From: Humulus lupulus
Lineage: Eukaryota; Streptophyta; Magnoliopsida; Rosales; Cannabaceae
Assembly: GCF_963169125.1 (NCBI RefSeq)
Contig: NC_084802.1
Coordinates: 118,982,903-119,046,902 of the forward strand
Reading direction: 5' to 3'
DNA: 64,000 nucleotides
The notes below the pieces were generated by a model, which did no database searches, was not told the origin of the DNA, and saw nothing but the letters and a program-made list of their open reading frames with translations. Positions 36,179 to 47,517 of this stretch are shown here, piece after piece. Position numbers and translations under genes: made by a program. Position 1 is the first letter of the stretch. The number at the start of each line of letters is the position of its first letter.

Positions 36179-38688
36179 TGTAACGTCCCAAAATTACCTA
36201 ATAAGGCTTAAGGCCTTGATTAAGGGGTCAGGATGGAAATATATGTAGTTATATGTTTATTTGATTGATATTATGTGAGTTATATGAAAATGTAACTAGC
36301 TGTGCATGTTTAGGGATATTAAATATGCATGTGGGCTCGTTTCTTATTAGAAGGGAAATTTTGAAAATTTGGCCTGTTATGGGTATAATTATATATATGT
36401 GCATATATGTGATATATGTGTGAGACCACATTATTATGTGGGTTTATTTGAGTTATTCGGCACGAGACGATCTCTGGGAGCAGGTTAGCGGGAAAGTCAC
36501 AACGGGACCTAATACCCGACTCGGGGCGAGTCAAGGGGTATTTGGCATTTAATTGGGTTATTGGGTAATGGGAATTTATAATTGGGGATATATTTGGAGT
36601 TAGCCAATTTAGGAGGAAATAGTGGGGAATTTGACCATTTTGCCCTCGAGGACGTTTTTGGTACCCCGAGCCTCGGGATTAGCTTAAGTGAAACTTATGC
36701 CTTAGGAAACATAAAGAAATACTCAGAAATGTACCACTGGCCGACTCACTTTCTCTCTTTCTCTCTAAGTTGCCTTAAACTAGTTTTCTTGAGGAATTAA
36801 GAGGATTGTGGCTGGAAACTAAAGAATTGAAGCCTTGGGATTGGGATTGGGCTAGCTTGTGGCTAGGGGATCTTCATTCATAGCTAAGGTAACAATTCAA
36901 TCTCTTTGTTGTAACTGAATTTTAGTATAATCCATGGTTGTTCTTGAGGTATTTTTGAACCTTATAGCTCAAAAGTGAATTTGGTGTTTGTATGAGTTTT
37001 ATAACTAAATTCTTATTGGGTCTTAGTGCTAGGAAGATGTTAGAATTGTTGTGGTGATTGAATTATGGTTTTGTGGTGAAATTGGGATAGTTTGGGTTGA
37101 ATTTGACTGTTGGAAAATGAGGAAAATCTGGGTTCGCAGGACCATGTCGCGGCTCTATTCTTGAGGGGTCACGACTTAGCTGACCTAGGGCCCTGGGAGG
37201 CCTTTGTATGGGAAGCACGCCATGACCCTCTTGGGAAGGTCGTGGCCCACATCCATCTAGCAGAGAGAGAGGGCCTCGGATTAGAGGGGGTGCGCCACTA
37301 CCCTCAAGGGCAGGTCGTGGCCTGCCTGGGTAGTTTTGGCCTTGGGGAGCTTTTAATGACGGGAACCTTTTCCTTAGGTCTCAGGATCGATTCTACTACC
37401 CGGTTTAGTGGAACTCGAGGCCTCGGAGGCTAGGACTCGGTCCAGAAGCCTTTATTTGCTCGTTATTGATGGAATCCTATATTGTGGTTGTGACTAGGTG
37501 ATCGCTAGGGGCTCGGAACTGGGATCATGCTCGAGGGTTGCCTTATTTTACGCTATACTCAGACTTGAGGTAAGAAAACTGCACCCAATACGTGTTATGT
37601 GTGATTAGGGGTTGGCCCGACTATTATCAATAATTATGATTAGGTCTTGGGACCTAACGTTTATGTTTAAGCTATTGTTTCACATGTTAATTAATCCTAC
37701 TTGAATATTCTATACCTACTTAAGTGTTTCATGTTTGTTGCATGGATTCCTTGGTTAGGGCCTGAGGCCCCATCAGATGGGCATGATTAGTATTATGAGT
37801 ACAGTTACTCGATTGTGTTATGTGATTAACATACATGCGTGCTCGTTTTGTTGGGATATGCTTATTCATCTCTATTTCTGTAATGAAGTTTGAATATCTG
37901 GATTAGGGCTTGACTTATTGGTCAAGGACGACTAAAGCGCGCTGCACACTAGTCAAAAGGCTTAGGCCTAAATCAGCAGCGTACTATTATGTTGGTCGAC
38001 CCTATGTTCGTTGGAAAACCAAAGGTGTTGGGCTAGCTCTATGGCTAGTTATTCAGAGCTAAAGGTGAGGGCCCCAAGTGACTCTATGGTCACATAGCTA
38101 GGGCATAGGCCCCGGGGTTGGCTCTACGGTCAACTGTGCAAGGCAGCGGCCCCAAATTGGTCCAATGATTATTTGTTTGTAACTGAATGACTGTATGTGT
38201 AGGTTATTATTGCTGGACATACTAGATAAGCATCTGGAAATCTGTATTTCTGTTTATGCAGATGTTGAGTATTCTTGCTAAGCCTTAGCTCACGGGTGCT
38301 TTGTGGTGCAGGTAAGGGGAAGGGAAAGCTTGACCAATCATGAGTTGGAGCTCTTCGGTGGTGGTGTGTACATATGCGGCTGCTCGACCACCACGACTGA
38401 GGATATTTTAGAGGAACTAAGGTTATGGCCCTGTTTTGGCCGCTTAGGTTGCCTGGATGTAATTTTTGATGTATAAACACTTTCTTAAAAGTTTAGTTGT
38501 AGTATTTTGGGATCCTATGATTGTATGAAACTTTTTAAATAAAATTCAATGGTTTCTTTGACCAAAATTTTTAACCATAACTCATGACATTAACCGTAGT
38601 TACTGTTTTAAGCCAAATGACTTGATTAGCAAGTCTGACATAATTTAAAGTACACAGTGTAACGATCCTGGATTATGAGGACGTTACA
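36179..38688 (+). repeat. Element E 5' LTR (2510 bp)
   Basis: It starts TGTAACGTCCCAAAATTACC and ends GGACGTTACA. It carries a GC-rich block at 37140-37330 with repeated gtcgcggc/gtcgtggcc words and short repeats around 38030-38160 with the core gccccaa. Open frames inside (for example at 37110-37433) fall in that block and have no homology I recognise. Confidence 0.93.
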
Positions 38689-38690
38689 AA

Positions 38691-38702
38691 TGGTATCAGA
38701 GC
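38691..38702 (+). other. tRNA-iMet primer binding site of element E
   Basis: TGGTATCAGAGC lies two bases after the 5' LTR. It is the standard complement of the plant initiator-methionine tRNA 3' end. Confidence 0.95.
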
Positions 38703-38914
38703 CTTGACCCCTAAGGGGGGGTGATTGTGACAGTCAGAATCTTGTGATCTGTAAGGGGATAGACTGGGTAAAAGCTGTGCAATCCCACACCGCTTGGGGA
38801 AGGTCAAGTGTGATGATTCTAAGACTATGTAGGTATGGTACTACACAGTTGAAGATGGCTTAAATGGATTGATGGGTACTACCTATCTCAACAAGATGCA
38901 TCTTCTTTTCGGTA

Positions 38915-38992
38915 GCCCATCACTTGAGAACTCCAAAGTTAAGCGTGCTTGACTTGGAGTAATCTCATAATGGGTGACCTCCTGGGAAGTTT
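38915..38992 (+). other. 5S-rRNA-derived segment in the leader of element E
   Basis: The segment contains agaactcc, then agttaagcgtgcttg (38937-38951) and gggtgacctcctgggaag (38972-38989). From memory these match the second half of plant 5S rRNA, including the internal promoter A box and C box, at nearly the normal spacing. The first half of 5S is absent or unrecognisable. It lies between the PBS and gag, so it would be part of the genomic RNA leader. It is not a functional 5S gene. Confidence 0.8.
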
Positions 38993-39674
38993 TCCCAGGA
39001 AGCGTTCGAGTGAGGACAAAGCATTCTGGAAAGACTCGTGTTGGTTTGTAGGGCTAATCGTCATTCCAGGAAGCAGCCATAGTGACGAGAGGCATTACAA
39101 ATCAGAGCTGCCAAGGTTTAAGGGTTCTTGAAGACTGGTCGGGCATGTACACTCGACATTGAAGACAAGCTCTACTCAGGGTTCGGTAATTATTACGTGG
39201 TTATGTGTTTAAATGCTTAAGCATGATATGAATGCCTTATTTGTGTGCCTATTTAGGAAGCATGAGATAATCTGATAGGGCCTGGCCCTTGACCGCTAGA
39301 TGAATGATAAAGAACGTGCTTATTAGGATTGTTACTGCTTGTGAATGCAAGGGAACCATTTATTAGCGTTATTATTTATTTATAGTCCAGGAAATGCTTA
39401 TTAGCACTGTTAACACTGGCAGGGATTAAAAGAATATGCATATTAGCAATGTTACACTTGCGTAAATGTTTGGATATGTTTATTTGCATTGTTATTTGCT
39501 GACGAATATCAGGTAGTGCTTATTAGCATCATGAATGAGCATATTATGTGATGGCATGCTTATTAGCTTTGCACTTGTTTGCTTATTTGTTGATCTTTGA
39601 CTGTGAGCGGCAAGAGGTATTGTTATTACTTACGTTATGGCCGATTTGATCATTGTAGTTGATTGAGTAACAGT

Positions 39675-40783
39675 ATGAATCCTCGAAGGCCAGAGAGGTT
39701 GGCTGGGCAAGAGTTACAAGCCAGTGAAGGGAATGACCAGGGCCAGACCCCACCACCAGCTCCAGAAAATTGGCAGCAGGTGCTTGCTGACATGCAAGCC
39801 AGATTAGAGAGGCAGGAAGAAGAGATCTGCCTCTTGAGACAGTAGCAGGTTCCAACAGGGAACCCGCAGCCCACGGTATCAGCAGTGATACAACCAGAGG
39901 CACCAGTAGCAGTTCAGCCCTAGGCAGGGGGAGATAGGTGGGAACCCCTTTATGAGAGGTTCAGGAGGCAACACCCTCTAGTCTTTGGGGGCGGCTTAGA
40001 TCTACTAATGGCTGAGCAGTGGATGACCATGATAATCACCATCCTAGATTTTATGAGGGTAGGTGGTAATGAGAGAGTGGCCTGCACCACTTATATGTTT
40101 CAGGAGGATGCCTGAATATGGTGGGAGGTGGTATCCTAGACCAGAGCAGTGACCACCATGGAATGGGAAGAGTTCAGAACCTTGTTTAATGAGAAATACT
40201 ACAACAATGCAGTTAAAGCTGCGAAGGCTGAGGAATTCAGCAAGTTACTTCAGGGTAACATGACAATGACTGATTTCTTTAGGAGCTACAACTTATGATA
40301 GCCCGGAATGTTTGTATTACTACTGTGACTACCTACGCACAAGCTGTGGGGAAGGCGCTTACAGCTGAGAGCGTAGAGAACAAGATCTGGCGTGACAATG
40401 CAGCCAGAAGGGATTCTAGGAGGCTGGGACCTCCATTTACAGGTTTTGGTAGGGGTGGAGGTTCCAATGATCAGAAGAGAAAGACTCCGGATACAGGTTT
40501 AGCTCCAGGGCCAGATAGGAGGCCATGGGGCATACAGATGGGCCGCCAGAGTGGTGGTGAGACTTGGATAGCATTCCCAGAGTGTGCTAGGTGCAGGAAG
40601 CGCCATATTGGGGAATGTCAGGTGAAGGCCTGTTTTGTTTGTGGTAGTGTGGGGCATTTGAAGAAGGATTTCCTGAGAGCCAAACAGAAGGAGACGAAGA
40701 AGGTGGACAGCTTGACGCCAACTTGGGTGTTCACCTTTACCCAGGCAGAGGGTGAGGCTAGTCCCTCAGTAGTTACATGTTAG
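39675..40783 (+). pseudogene. Element E: gag, broken
   Basis: It starts at ATG 39675 (MNPRRPERLAGQE), then the capsid region (WEPLYERFRRQHPLVFGG, AEQWMTMI), then a zinc knuckle CFVCGSVGHLKKDF. The last ligand position is Phe instead of the Cys expected for CX2CX4HX4C. Stops occur at 39843, about 39920 and after 40110, and the frame shifts near 40290. The first part overlaps the ends of two minus-strand frames that are only shadows. Confidence 0.85.
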
Positions 40784-42696
40784 CTTTCTAGTGGTGGAAC
40801 CTTTTATACTGTTCTGATTGATTCGGCTGCTACACACTCTTTTGTTGCTAGTAGGATTATAGATGCATTGTGTAAACCATGTAACTTCTGTCTTGTGGGT
40901 TTTGGTAAAGTGGTGCCTACTGGGGAGTTAGTGGTTTCTAGGAGATGGGTTAGATCACTACCAGTTATAGTGGATGGCAAGGAATTATAAGTTGATTTGG
41001 TGGAATTGGTGATGACTAATTTTGATATAATTCTGGGTATGGATTGGCTAGATAAGTATGGGGCAACGATAGACTACAAGAAGAAGATGGTAACCTTTGA
41101 GCTCGACCGTGAGGACCCCTTTGTATTTGTTGGCACTGTGCATGGACCCCGTATACCTATGATATCAGTACTTAGAGCTAGAGACCTATTGCCAGGGGGA
41201 TGCATAGGGTTCTTACCTAGCGTGGTGGATACCAATCAGGTCGTGCTAGTGAGACCAGAACATACCCGATTAGTCTGTGAGTTTCTGGACGTGTTTCCAA
41301 AGGATTTGGCAGGGTTACCTCCACACAGGGAAATTGAGTTTGTAATTGAATTGGCGCCAGGGACAGAGCCAGTGTCTAGGGCACGTTATAGGATGGCTTT
41401 AGCTGAGCTGAAGGAACTAAAGGTTCAGTTATATAAGTTACTAGACTTGGGTTTTATCAAGCTTAGTTTCTTGCCATGGGGCGCACCGGTCCTCTTTGTG
41501 AAGAAAAAGGATGGTTCTCTGAGGATATGTATCGACTATAGAGAACTGAACAAGTTGACTATCAAGAACAGATATCCACTGCAAAATTTTGATGATTTTT
41601 TTGATAAGTTGTAGGGTAGAATGATATTCTCTAAGATAGATCTTCGATATGGTTATCACCAGCTGAGGATCAGGGAGGAGGATATACCGAAGACAACTTT
41701 TCGCACCAGGTATGGGCATTAAGAATTTTTGGTGATGTCGTTTGGATTGACTAATACCCCAGCAGCATTTATGGATTTAATGAATAGGGTGTTCAAGATT
41801 ACCTGGACCAATTTGTGATCGTCTTTATTGACGACATATTGATATACTCTCGGACAGAGACTAAACACAGCAGCACCTCAGATTGGTACTACAGAGGTTG
41901 AGAGAATACAGGCTGTATGCGAAGTTCAAGAAATGCAATTTTTGCTTGACACAAGTGAATTTTTTAGGTCACATAGTTAGTAAGGATGGAATTAAGGCGG
42001 ATCCAGCGAAGATCGAAGCGGTCAGAGATTGGCCAAGACCGAAGAATGCTTTAGAGATCAGGAGTTTCTTGGGATTTTGCAGGTTATTACAAACGCTTTG
42101 TGGAGGAATTTTCCAAGATTGCGTCATCATTGAGAGAGTTAACATGCAATAATAAGAAGTTTGTATGGTTAGGCAAGTGTGAAGATAGCTTCCAGAAGCT
42201 CAAGAAGAGTTTGATCACCGTTCTGGTTTTGAGCCTTCCTACAGATTGGGACAAGTTTGTAGTTTATTGTGACATCTCCAGGCAGGGTCTGGGTTGAGTT
42301 CTTATGAAGACAGGGAAGGTGATTGCTTATGCGTCACGTCAATTGAAGGAATATGAGCAAAGATACCCCACACACGATTTAGAACTTGCAGCAGTGGTTT
42401 TTGCACTTAAGGTATGGTGGCACTACTTGTATAGTGAGAAGTGTGAGATATACACTGATCACAAGAGTTTAAAATACTTTTTCACCTAGAAGGATCTGAA
42501 CATGAGGCAAAGGCGTTGGTTAGAACTGGTAAAGGATTATGATTATGAGATCCTCTATCACCCTGGGAAGGCCAATGTGGTGGCAGATGCCTTAAGCCGG
42601 AAGGGTCTCGGAAAATTATATAGTGTCAGGCAGATATCAAGGGAATCGGCTGATGATATGGCTAGAGCAGGAATCGAGTTAGTACTGGGCTAGCTA
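40784..42696 (+). pseudogene. Element E: protease, reverse transcriptase and RNase H, broken
   Basis: The retropepsin loop reads LIDSAATHSFVAS near 40817-40855, with Ala where Gly is usual after Asp-Ser. RT shows [18 protein letters not shown], a stop at about 41612, [11 protein letters not shown], then [10 protein letters not shown] at 41821-41850 (the catalytic Asp pair). RNase H carries [20 protein letters not shown] and [13 protein letters not shown], ending [15 protein letters not shown]. Frame changes occur near 41800-41880, 42090-42150 and 42298. All domains are present in the normal chromovirus order. Confidence 0.88.
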
Positions 42697-42720
42697 GCCA
42701 ACATCACCCTACAGTCTATT

Positions 42721-44147
42721 CTTTTGGAGAGGATTAAAGAGAAACAATTAGATGACCCACAGCTGGGGCATATTAGATGGGACATCCTAGCTGGAATAGC
42801 TATGGACTATACAGTGTCAAGCATGGGCTTGTTGAGATACAAGGATCAGATCTGCGTTTCGATGGACACTAGGATTAGACGGGATATTCTGGATGAATCC
42901 CATACTACCCCTTATTCTCTACATCTGGGCACCACGAAGATGTACCAAGATCTGAGAGTTCTATATTGGTGGCTTGAGATGAAGAGGGATGTGACTGAGT
43001 ATGTGGCAAGGTGCCTGACCTGTCAGCATGTCAAGGCTAAGCATCAAAGGTCGACAGGGCTGTTACAGCCTCTGGATATCCTAAAGTGGAAGTGGGAAGA
43101 TATCACGATGAATTTCATGGTAGGATTGCCCAGGACATTGGGCCAGCACGATTCTATTTGGGTCATCGTGGATCGATATATGAAATCAACTCATTTTCTA
43201 CCAGTGAGGATGAATTACACGATTGACCAGTTTGCAGATCTCTATGTGAGAGAGATAGTTCGCCTTCATGGAACTCCGAGGTCTATCGTGTCTGATAGGG
43301 ACCCTATCTTTACTTCTAAGTTTTGGTGAAGTTTACAGAGGGCGATGGGTACACAGCTGAAGTTCAGTACAACTTATCATCCTCAAACCGATGGTCAGTC
43401 TGAGAGGACTATCCAGATATTCGAGGACATGCTGAGAGCATGTGTGTTGGACTTTGAAGGGTCCTGGAGTAAATATTTTCCCCTGATAGAGTTTTCCTAT
43501 AACAACAGCTACCAGTCTACCATTGGGGTGACACCTTATGAGATGCCTTATGGTAGGAAGTGCAGATCGCCCATTCACTGGGATGAGATTGGTGAGAGGA
43601 AATATTTGGGTCCTGATGCAGTTCAGAGGACCACTGAGGCTATCGAGAAGATTAGAGCTCAGATGCTCACGTGTCAGAGTAGACAAAAGAGTTATTCGAA
43701 CCCAAGGCAGAGGAACGTGGAGTTCATGTGGGAGACTATGTCTTCCTTAGGGTTTCACCTCTGAGAGGGGTGAAGAGGTTCGGGAAGAAGGGAAAGCTGA
43801 GCCCTAGGTTTGTGGGACCATTTGAGATCTTGGAAAGGATCGGTTAGGTGGCCTATAGGTTAGCCTTACCCCCTGCACTATCTAGTGTGCATAATGTATT
43901 CCACATTTCCATGTTGAGGAAGTATGTGTCAGATGGAACTAATGTACTGAGTTATGAGGATCTAGAGTTGGAGGCAGACTTATCCTATGAAGAGCAGCCA
44001 GTTCAGATTTTCAACAGGAAGGACAAGGTCCTAAGGAACAAGACTATACCTTTAGTTAAGGTATTATGGAGGAATAACAAGGTCGAGGAATTGACCTGGG
44101 AGCTGGAGGTAGAAATGCAGACCCGATATCTTGAGCTGTTTAGGTAA
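42721..44147 (+). pseudogene. Element E: integrase with chromodomain-like C terminus, broken
   Basis: The zinc-binding segment is HLGTTKMYQDLRVLYWW ... CLTCQHVKAKH. The core has Asp in VIVDRYMKSTH, Asp in SDRDPIFTSKFW and Glu in the SERTIQIFEDML segment. After GMQTLKF-like core sequence the frame breaks at 43327 and about 43763. The C-terminal 45 codons (LRNKTIPLVKVLWRNNKVEE, TWELE) resemble the chromodomain-type tail of Tekay elements, thought to direct integration to heterochromatin. Stop at 44145-44147. Confidence 0.85.
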
Positions 44148-44184
44148 AATTTCGAGGATGAAATTTCTGTAAGGAGGGGATAGT

Positions 44185-46544
44185 TGTAACATCCCAAAAT
44201 TACCTAATAAGGCTTAGGGCCTTGATTAGGAGGCTGGGATGGCAATATATGGAGTTATATGCTTATTTGATATATTTGATTGTGATTATGTGAGTTATAT
44301 GATAATGTAACTAGTTGTCCATGTTAAGGGATATTAAATATGCATGTGGGCCCGTTTCTTATTAGAAGGGCACTTTTGATAATTTGGCCCGTTATGGGCA
44401 TAATTGTATATATGTGATATATGCATGAGACCAAATTATTATGTGGATTTATTTGGGTTATTTGGCACGAGACTATCTCTGGGAGCGTGTTAGCGGGAAA
44501 GTCACAATGGGACCCAATACCCGACTCGGGGTGAGTCAAGGGGTATTTTGGGTATTTGGCATTTAATTGGGTTATTAGGTAATGGGAATGTATAATTGGG
44601 GATATATTTGGAGTTAGCAAGTTTAGGAGGAAATAGTGGGGAATTTGACCATTATGCCCCTGGGGACGTTTTTGGTACCCCGAGCCTTGAGATTAGCTTA
44701 AATGAAACTTAAGCCTTAGGAAACATAAAGAAACACTAAAAAATGTACCACTGGCTGACTCACTTTCTCTCTTTCTCTCTAAGTTGCCTTAAACTAGTTT
44801 TCTTGAGGAATTAAGAGGATTGTGGCTGGAAACCAAAGAATTGAAGCCTTGGGATTGGGATTTGGATAGCTTGTGGCTAGGGAATCTTCATTCACAACTA
44901 AGGTAACAATTCAATCTCTTTGTTGTAACTAAATTTTAGTATAATCCATGGTTGTTCATGAGGTATTTTTGAACCTTATAACTCAAAAGTGAATTTGGTG
45001 TTTGGATGAGTTTTATAACTAAATTCTTATTGGGTCTTACTGTTGGGGAGATGTTAGAACTGTTGTGGTGATTGAATTATGGTTTTGGGGTGAAATTGAG
45101 ATAATTTGGGTTGAATTTGACTGTTGGAAAATGAGGAAAATCTAGGTTCGCAGGGCCATGTCGCGGCTCTGTTCTTGAGGGGTCGCCACTCAGCTGAACC
45201 TAGGGACCTGGGAGGCCTTTGTCTGGGAGGCACGCTGTGACCCTCTTGGGCAGGTCGCAGCTCGCATCCCTTTGGCAGAGGGAGAGGACCTCAGATTAGA
45301 GGGGGCGCACCACGACCCTCAAGGGCAGGTCGCGGCCCGCGTGGGCAGTTTTGGCCTTGGGGAGCTTTTAATGACGGGAACCTTTTCCTTAGGGCTCAGG
45401 ATCAATTCTATTACTCGGTTTAGTGGAACTTGACGCCTCGGAGGCTAGGACTTGGTCCAGAAGCCTTTGTTTGCTCGTTATTGATGGAATCCTATATTGT
45501 GGTTGTGATTAGGTTATCGCTAGGGGCTTGGAACTGGGATCGTGCTTGAGGGTCGTCCTTATTTTACACTATACTCAGACCTGAGGTAAGAACACTACAC
45601 CCAATATGTGTTATATGTGATTTGGGCTAAGCCCGACTATTATCAATAATTATTATTAGGGCTTGGGCCCCTGAGAACGTTTATGTTTAAGATATTGTTT
45701 CACATGTTAATTGATCCTACTTGAATATTCTATACCTGCTTAAGTGTTTCATGATTGTTGCATGGATTCCTTGTTTAGAGTCTGAGGCCTCGTTAGATGG
45801 GTATGATTAGTATTATGAGTACGGTTACTCGATGATGTTATGTGATTTACATACATGCATGCTCATTTTGTTGGGATATGCCTAATCATGTTTGTTTCTG
45901 TATTAAAGTTTGAATGCCTGGATCGGGGCTCGACTTATTAGTCAAGGACGACAAAAGCACGCTGCGCGCTGGTCGAAAGGCTTATGCCTAAATCAACAAT
46001 GTATTATGACGTTGGCTGACCCTATGGTCGTTGGAAAAACAAAGGTGTTGGGCTAGCTCTATGGCAAGTTATTCAGAGCTAAGGGCGAGGGCCCCAGGTG
46101 ACTCTATGGTCACATAGCTAGGGAATAGGCCCCGGGGTTGGCTCTTTGGTCAACTGTTTAGGGCAGCGACCCCAAATTGGTCCAATGACTATTTGTTTGT
46201 AAGTGAATGACTGTATGTGTAGGTTATTATTGCTAGACATACTAGATAAGCATCTGGAAATCTATATTTCTGTTTATCCACATGTTGATTTTTCTTGCTG
46301 AGCCTTGGCTCATGGGTGCTTTGTGGTGTAGGTAAAAGGAAGGGAAAGCTTGATTAGCCATGAGTTGGAGAGCTACGGTGGAGATGTGTACATATATGGC
46401 TGATCGACCACCAGGACTGTGTATATTTCAGAGGAGCTAGGGTTGTAGCCTTGTTTTTTCCACTTAGGCCAGTTGGATGTAATTTTTGGTGTATATACAC
46501 CATTTTAAAAGTTTAGTTTTAATTTTTGAACCAGGACCGTTACA
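44185..46544 (+). repeat. Element E 3' LTR (2360 bp)
   Basis: It aligns with the 5' LTR along its length, but the last 150 bases or so are shortened. The 5' copy has about 120 bases (38540-38660) with no counterpart after 46520, so a deletion occurred after insertion. The polypurine tract aaggagggga precedes it at 44171-44180. The flanking 5-mer is gtgga. Confidence 0.92.
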
Positions 46545-46886
46545 GTGGACACCTCAATCTCTGGACATGCCAGCTGCTAGCTGTACCCTGAGCAAGATAA
46601 TTGAACTCGTCTTTTAAGGGTACAACATTTTCTCCCCGAGTCCCTACTTGTGCATGACGTCACTCCTGACACGCAATGTTGGGGCTTTTCGGCTTTTATT
46701 GTGAGAAAATGTGGCCACCCACTCACTTAAGTACGAGACACGTGTCTACTTGTTATAGCGTTTGTTTGGATTTCGAGCACTGTGATAGTTGTCTTGTCAA
46801 CCTTTTATCGCTTTTTGGTTTTTTTTAATTTTGACCCTCGGATCTCATCCTACTTTAATCGTTCAACCCTGTCCCCAAATTTGGCA

Positions 46887-47517
46887 TATAAATAGGACAA
46901 AAAAACCTGGCATTCACCACCTTTGCATTTGAATTTCCCTTTCTTCTTTCTCTCTAAAAATTCTTAGAATCCCTCTAACTTTCTTTCTTCTCAGAAATCC
47001 CTTCACCGGTTACCTCCTAGATTTTCTGCAATCTTCGCTGTTCTTCATCTTTTTACAACCTCGATCAAGAACGAATCCATAAGTACACCTTTACTCTGGT
47101 TTGAAACGATTAAGTTAAACGCATAAAAAAGGTAATTTTTCTGAAGCTTTTTGGATTTAGAGGTTAAATCTATGAATCTTTAGTCTAGAAGGTGAAGGGT
47201 TTAGGCTCAAATCCAGGTAGCTTATGGGACACGGTACTAAGGTTGTTTTGCATCAAATCGCTTTTTGAAACCACCGTGTCTAACACCTGAATCTCCAAGC
47301 TTCAATACCTTCCTAAGATTTGGGCACATGAATTAGGGGCGCAAGTGAGGCCACTCATCGGGGTATTAAGCCTGAACTTAGCTTGTAGATACTTTAGGTC
47401 GAGTAGTAGAGCCTTAGAATCTTAGATCGCCAATTATTTCATTATTAGAACTAGGTTACATCCCTAAGTCGTCTCTAATGACTCATTTTGTAATCAGGCA
47501 ATCTAAAAATAATTGTC
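46887..47517 (+). promoter_or_regulatory. Promoter and leader of the antisense gene of D
   Basis: TATAAATA at 46887-46894, followed by a pyrimidine-rich leader, lies at the same relative place as in A and F. The leader donor that F has (tat|gtaagt) seems mutated here (ccataagtac near 47080). A pyrimidine-rich acceptor ending tcag occurs at about 47498. Confidence 0.55.

Larger units (their letters stand above)
36179..46544 (+). mobile_element. Element E: chromovirus-like Ty3/gypsy element with both LTRs
   Basis: LTRs at 36179-38688 and 44185-46544 start TGTAAC and end GTTACA. The flanking 5-mers are ttgga and gtgga (4 of 5 match). The tRNA-iMet PBS is at 38691-38702 and the polypurine tract aaggagggga at 44171-44180. 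Plus-strand gag, protease, RT, RNase H, integrase and a chromodomain-like tail are all recognisable but broken by stops and frameshifts. Long LTRs, the iMet PBS and the C-terminal tail point to the Tekay/Del clade of chromoviruses. Length is 10.37 kb. Confidence 0.9.
35622..46627 (-). repeat. Element D 3' LTR, split by element E
   Basis: The pieces 35622-36178 and 46545-46627 are parts of one LTR. The joined order (acattgga, then cacctcaatctctgg) matches the uninterrupted right copy at about 51899-51922 (attggacactagacacctcaatctt). The first part contains the family block gtggttgagtggttaaaaatcc (35720-35741). Confidence 0.88.

Noticed and set aside
37110..37433. 107-codon open frame in the 5' LTR of E
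   Set aside because: It lies in the GC-rich LTR block where stops are rare by composition; the second LTR copy has it broken, and no domain is visible.
29063..38702. tRNA genes suggested by the TGGTATCAGAGC words
   Set aside because: These 12-base matches are primer binding sites next to LTRs, with no tRNA cloverleaf around them.
38915..38992. A functional 5S rRNA gene
   Set aside because: Only about the second half of 5S resembles the segment, several bases are changed, and there is no T-run terminator directly after it. It is part of a retroelement leader.
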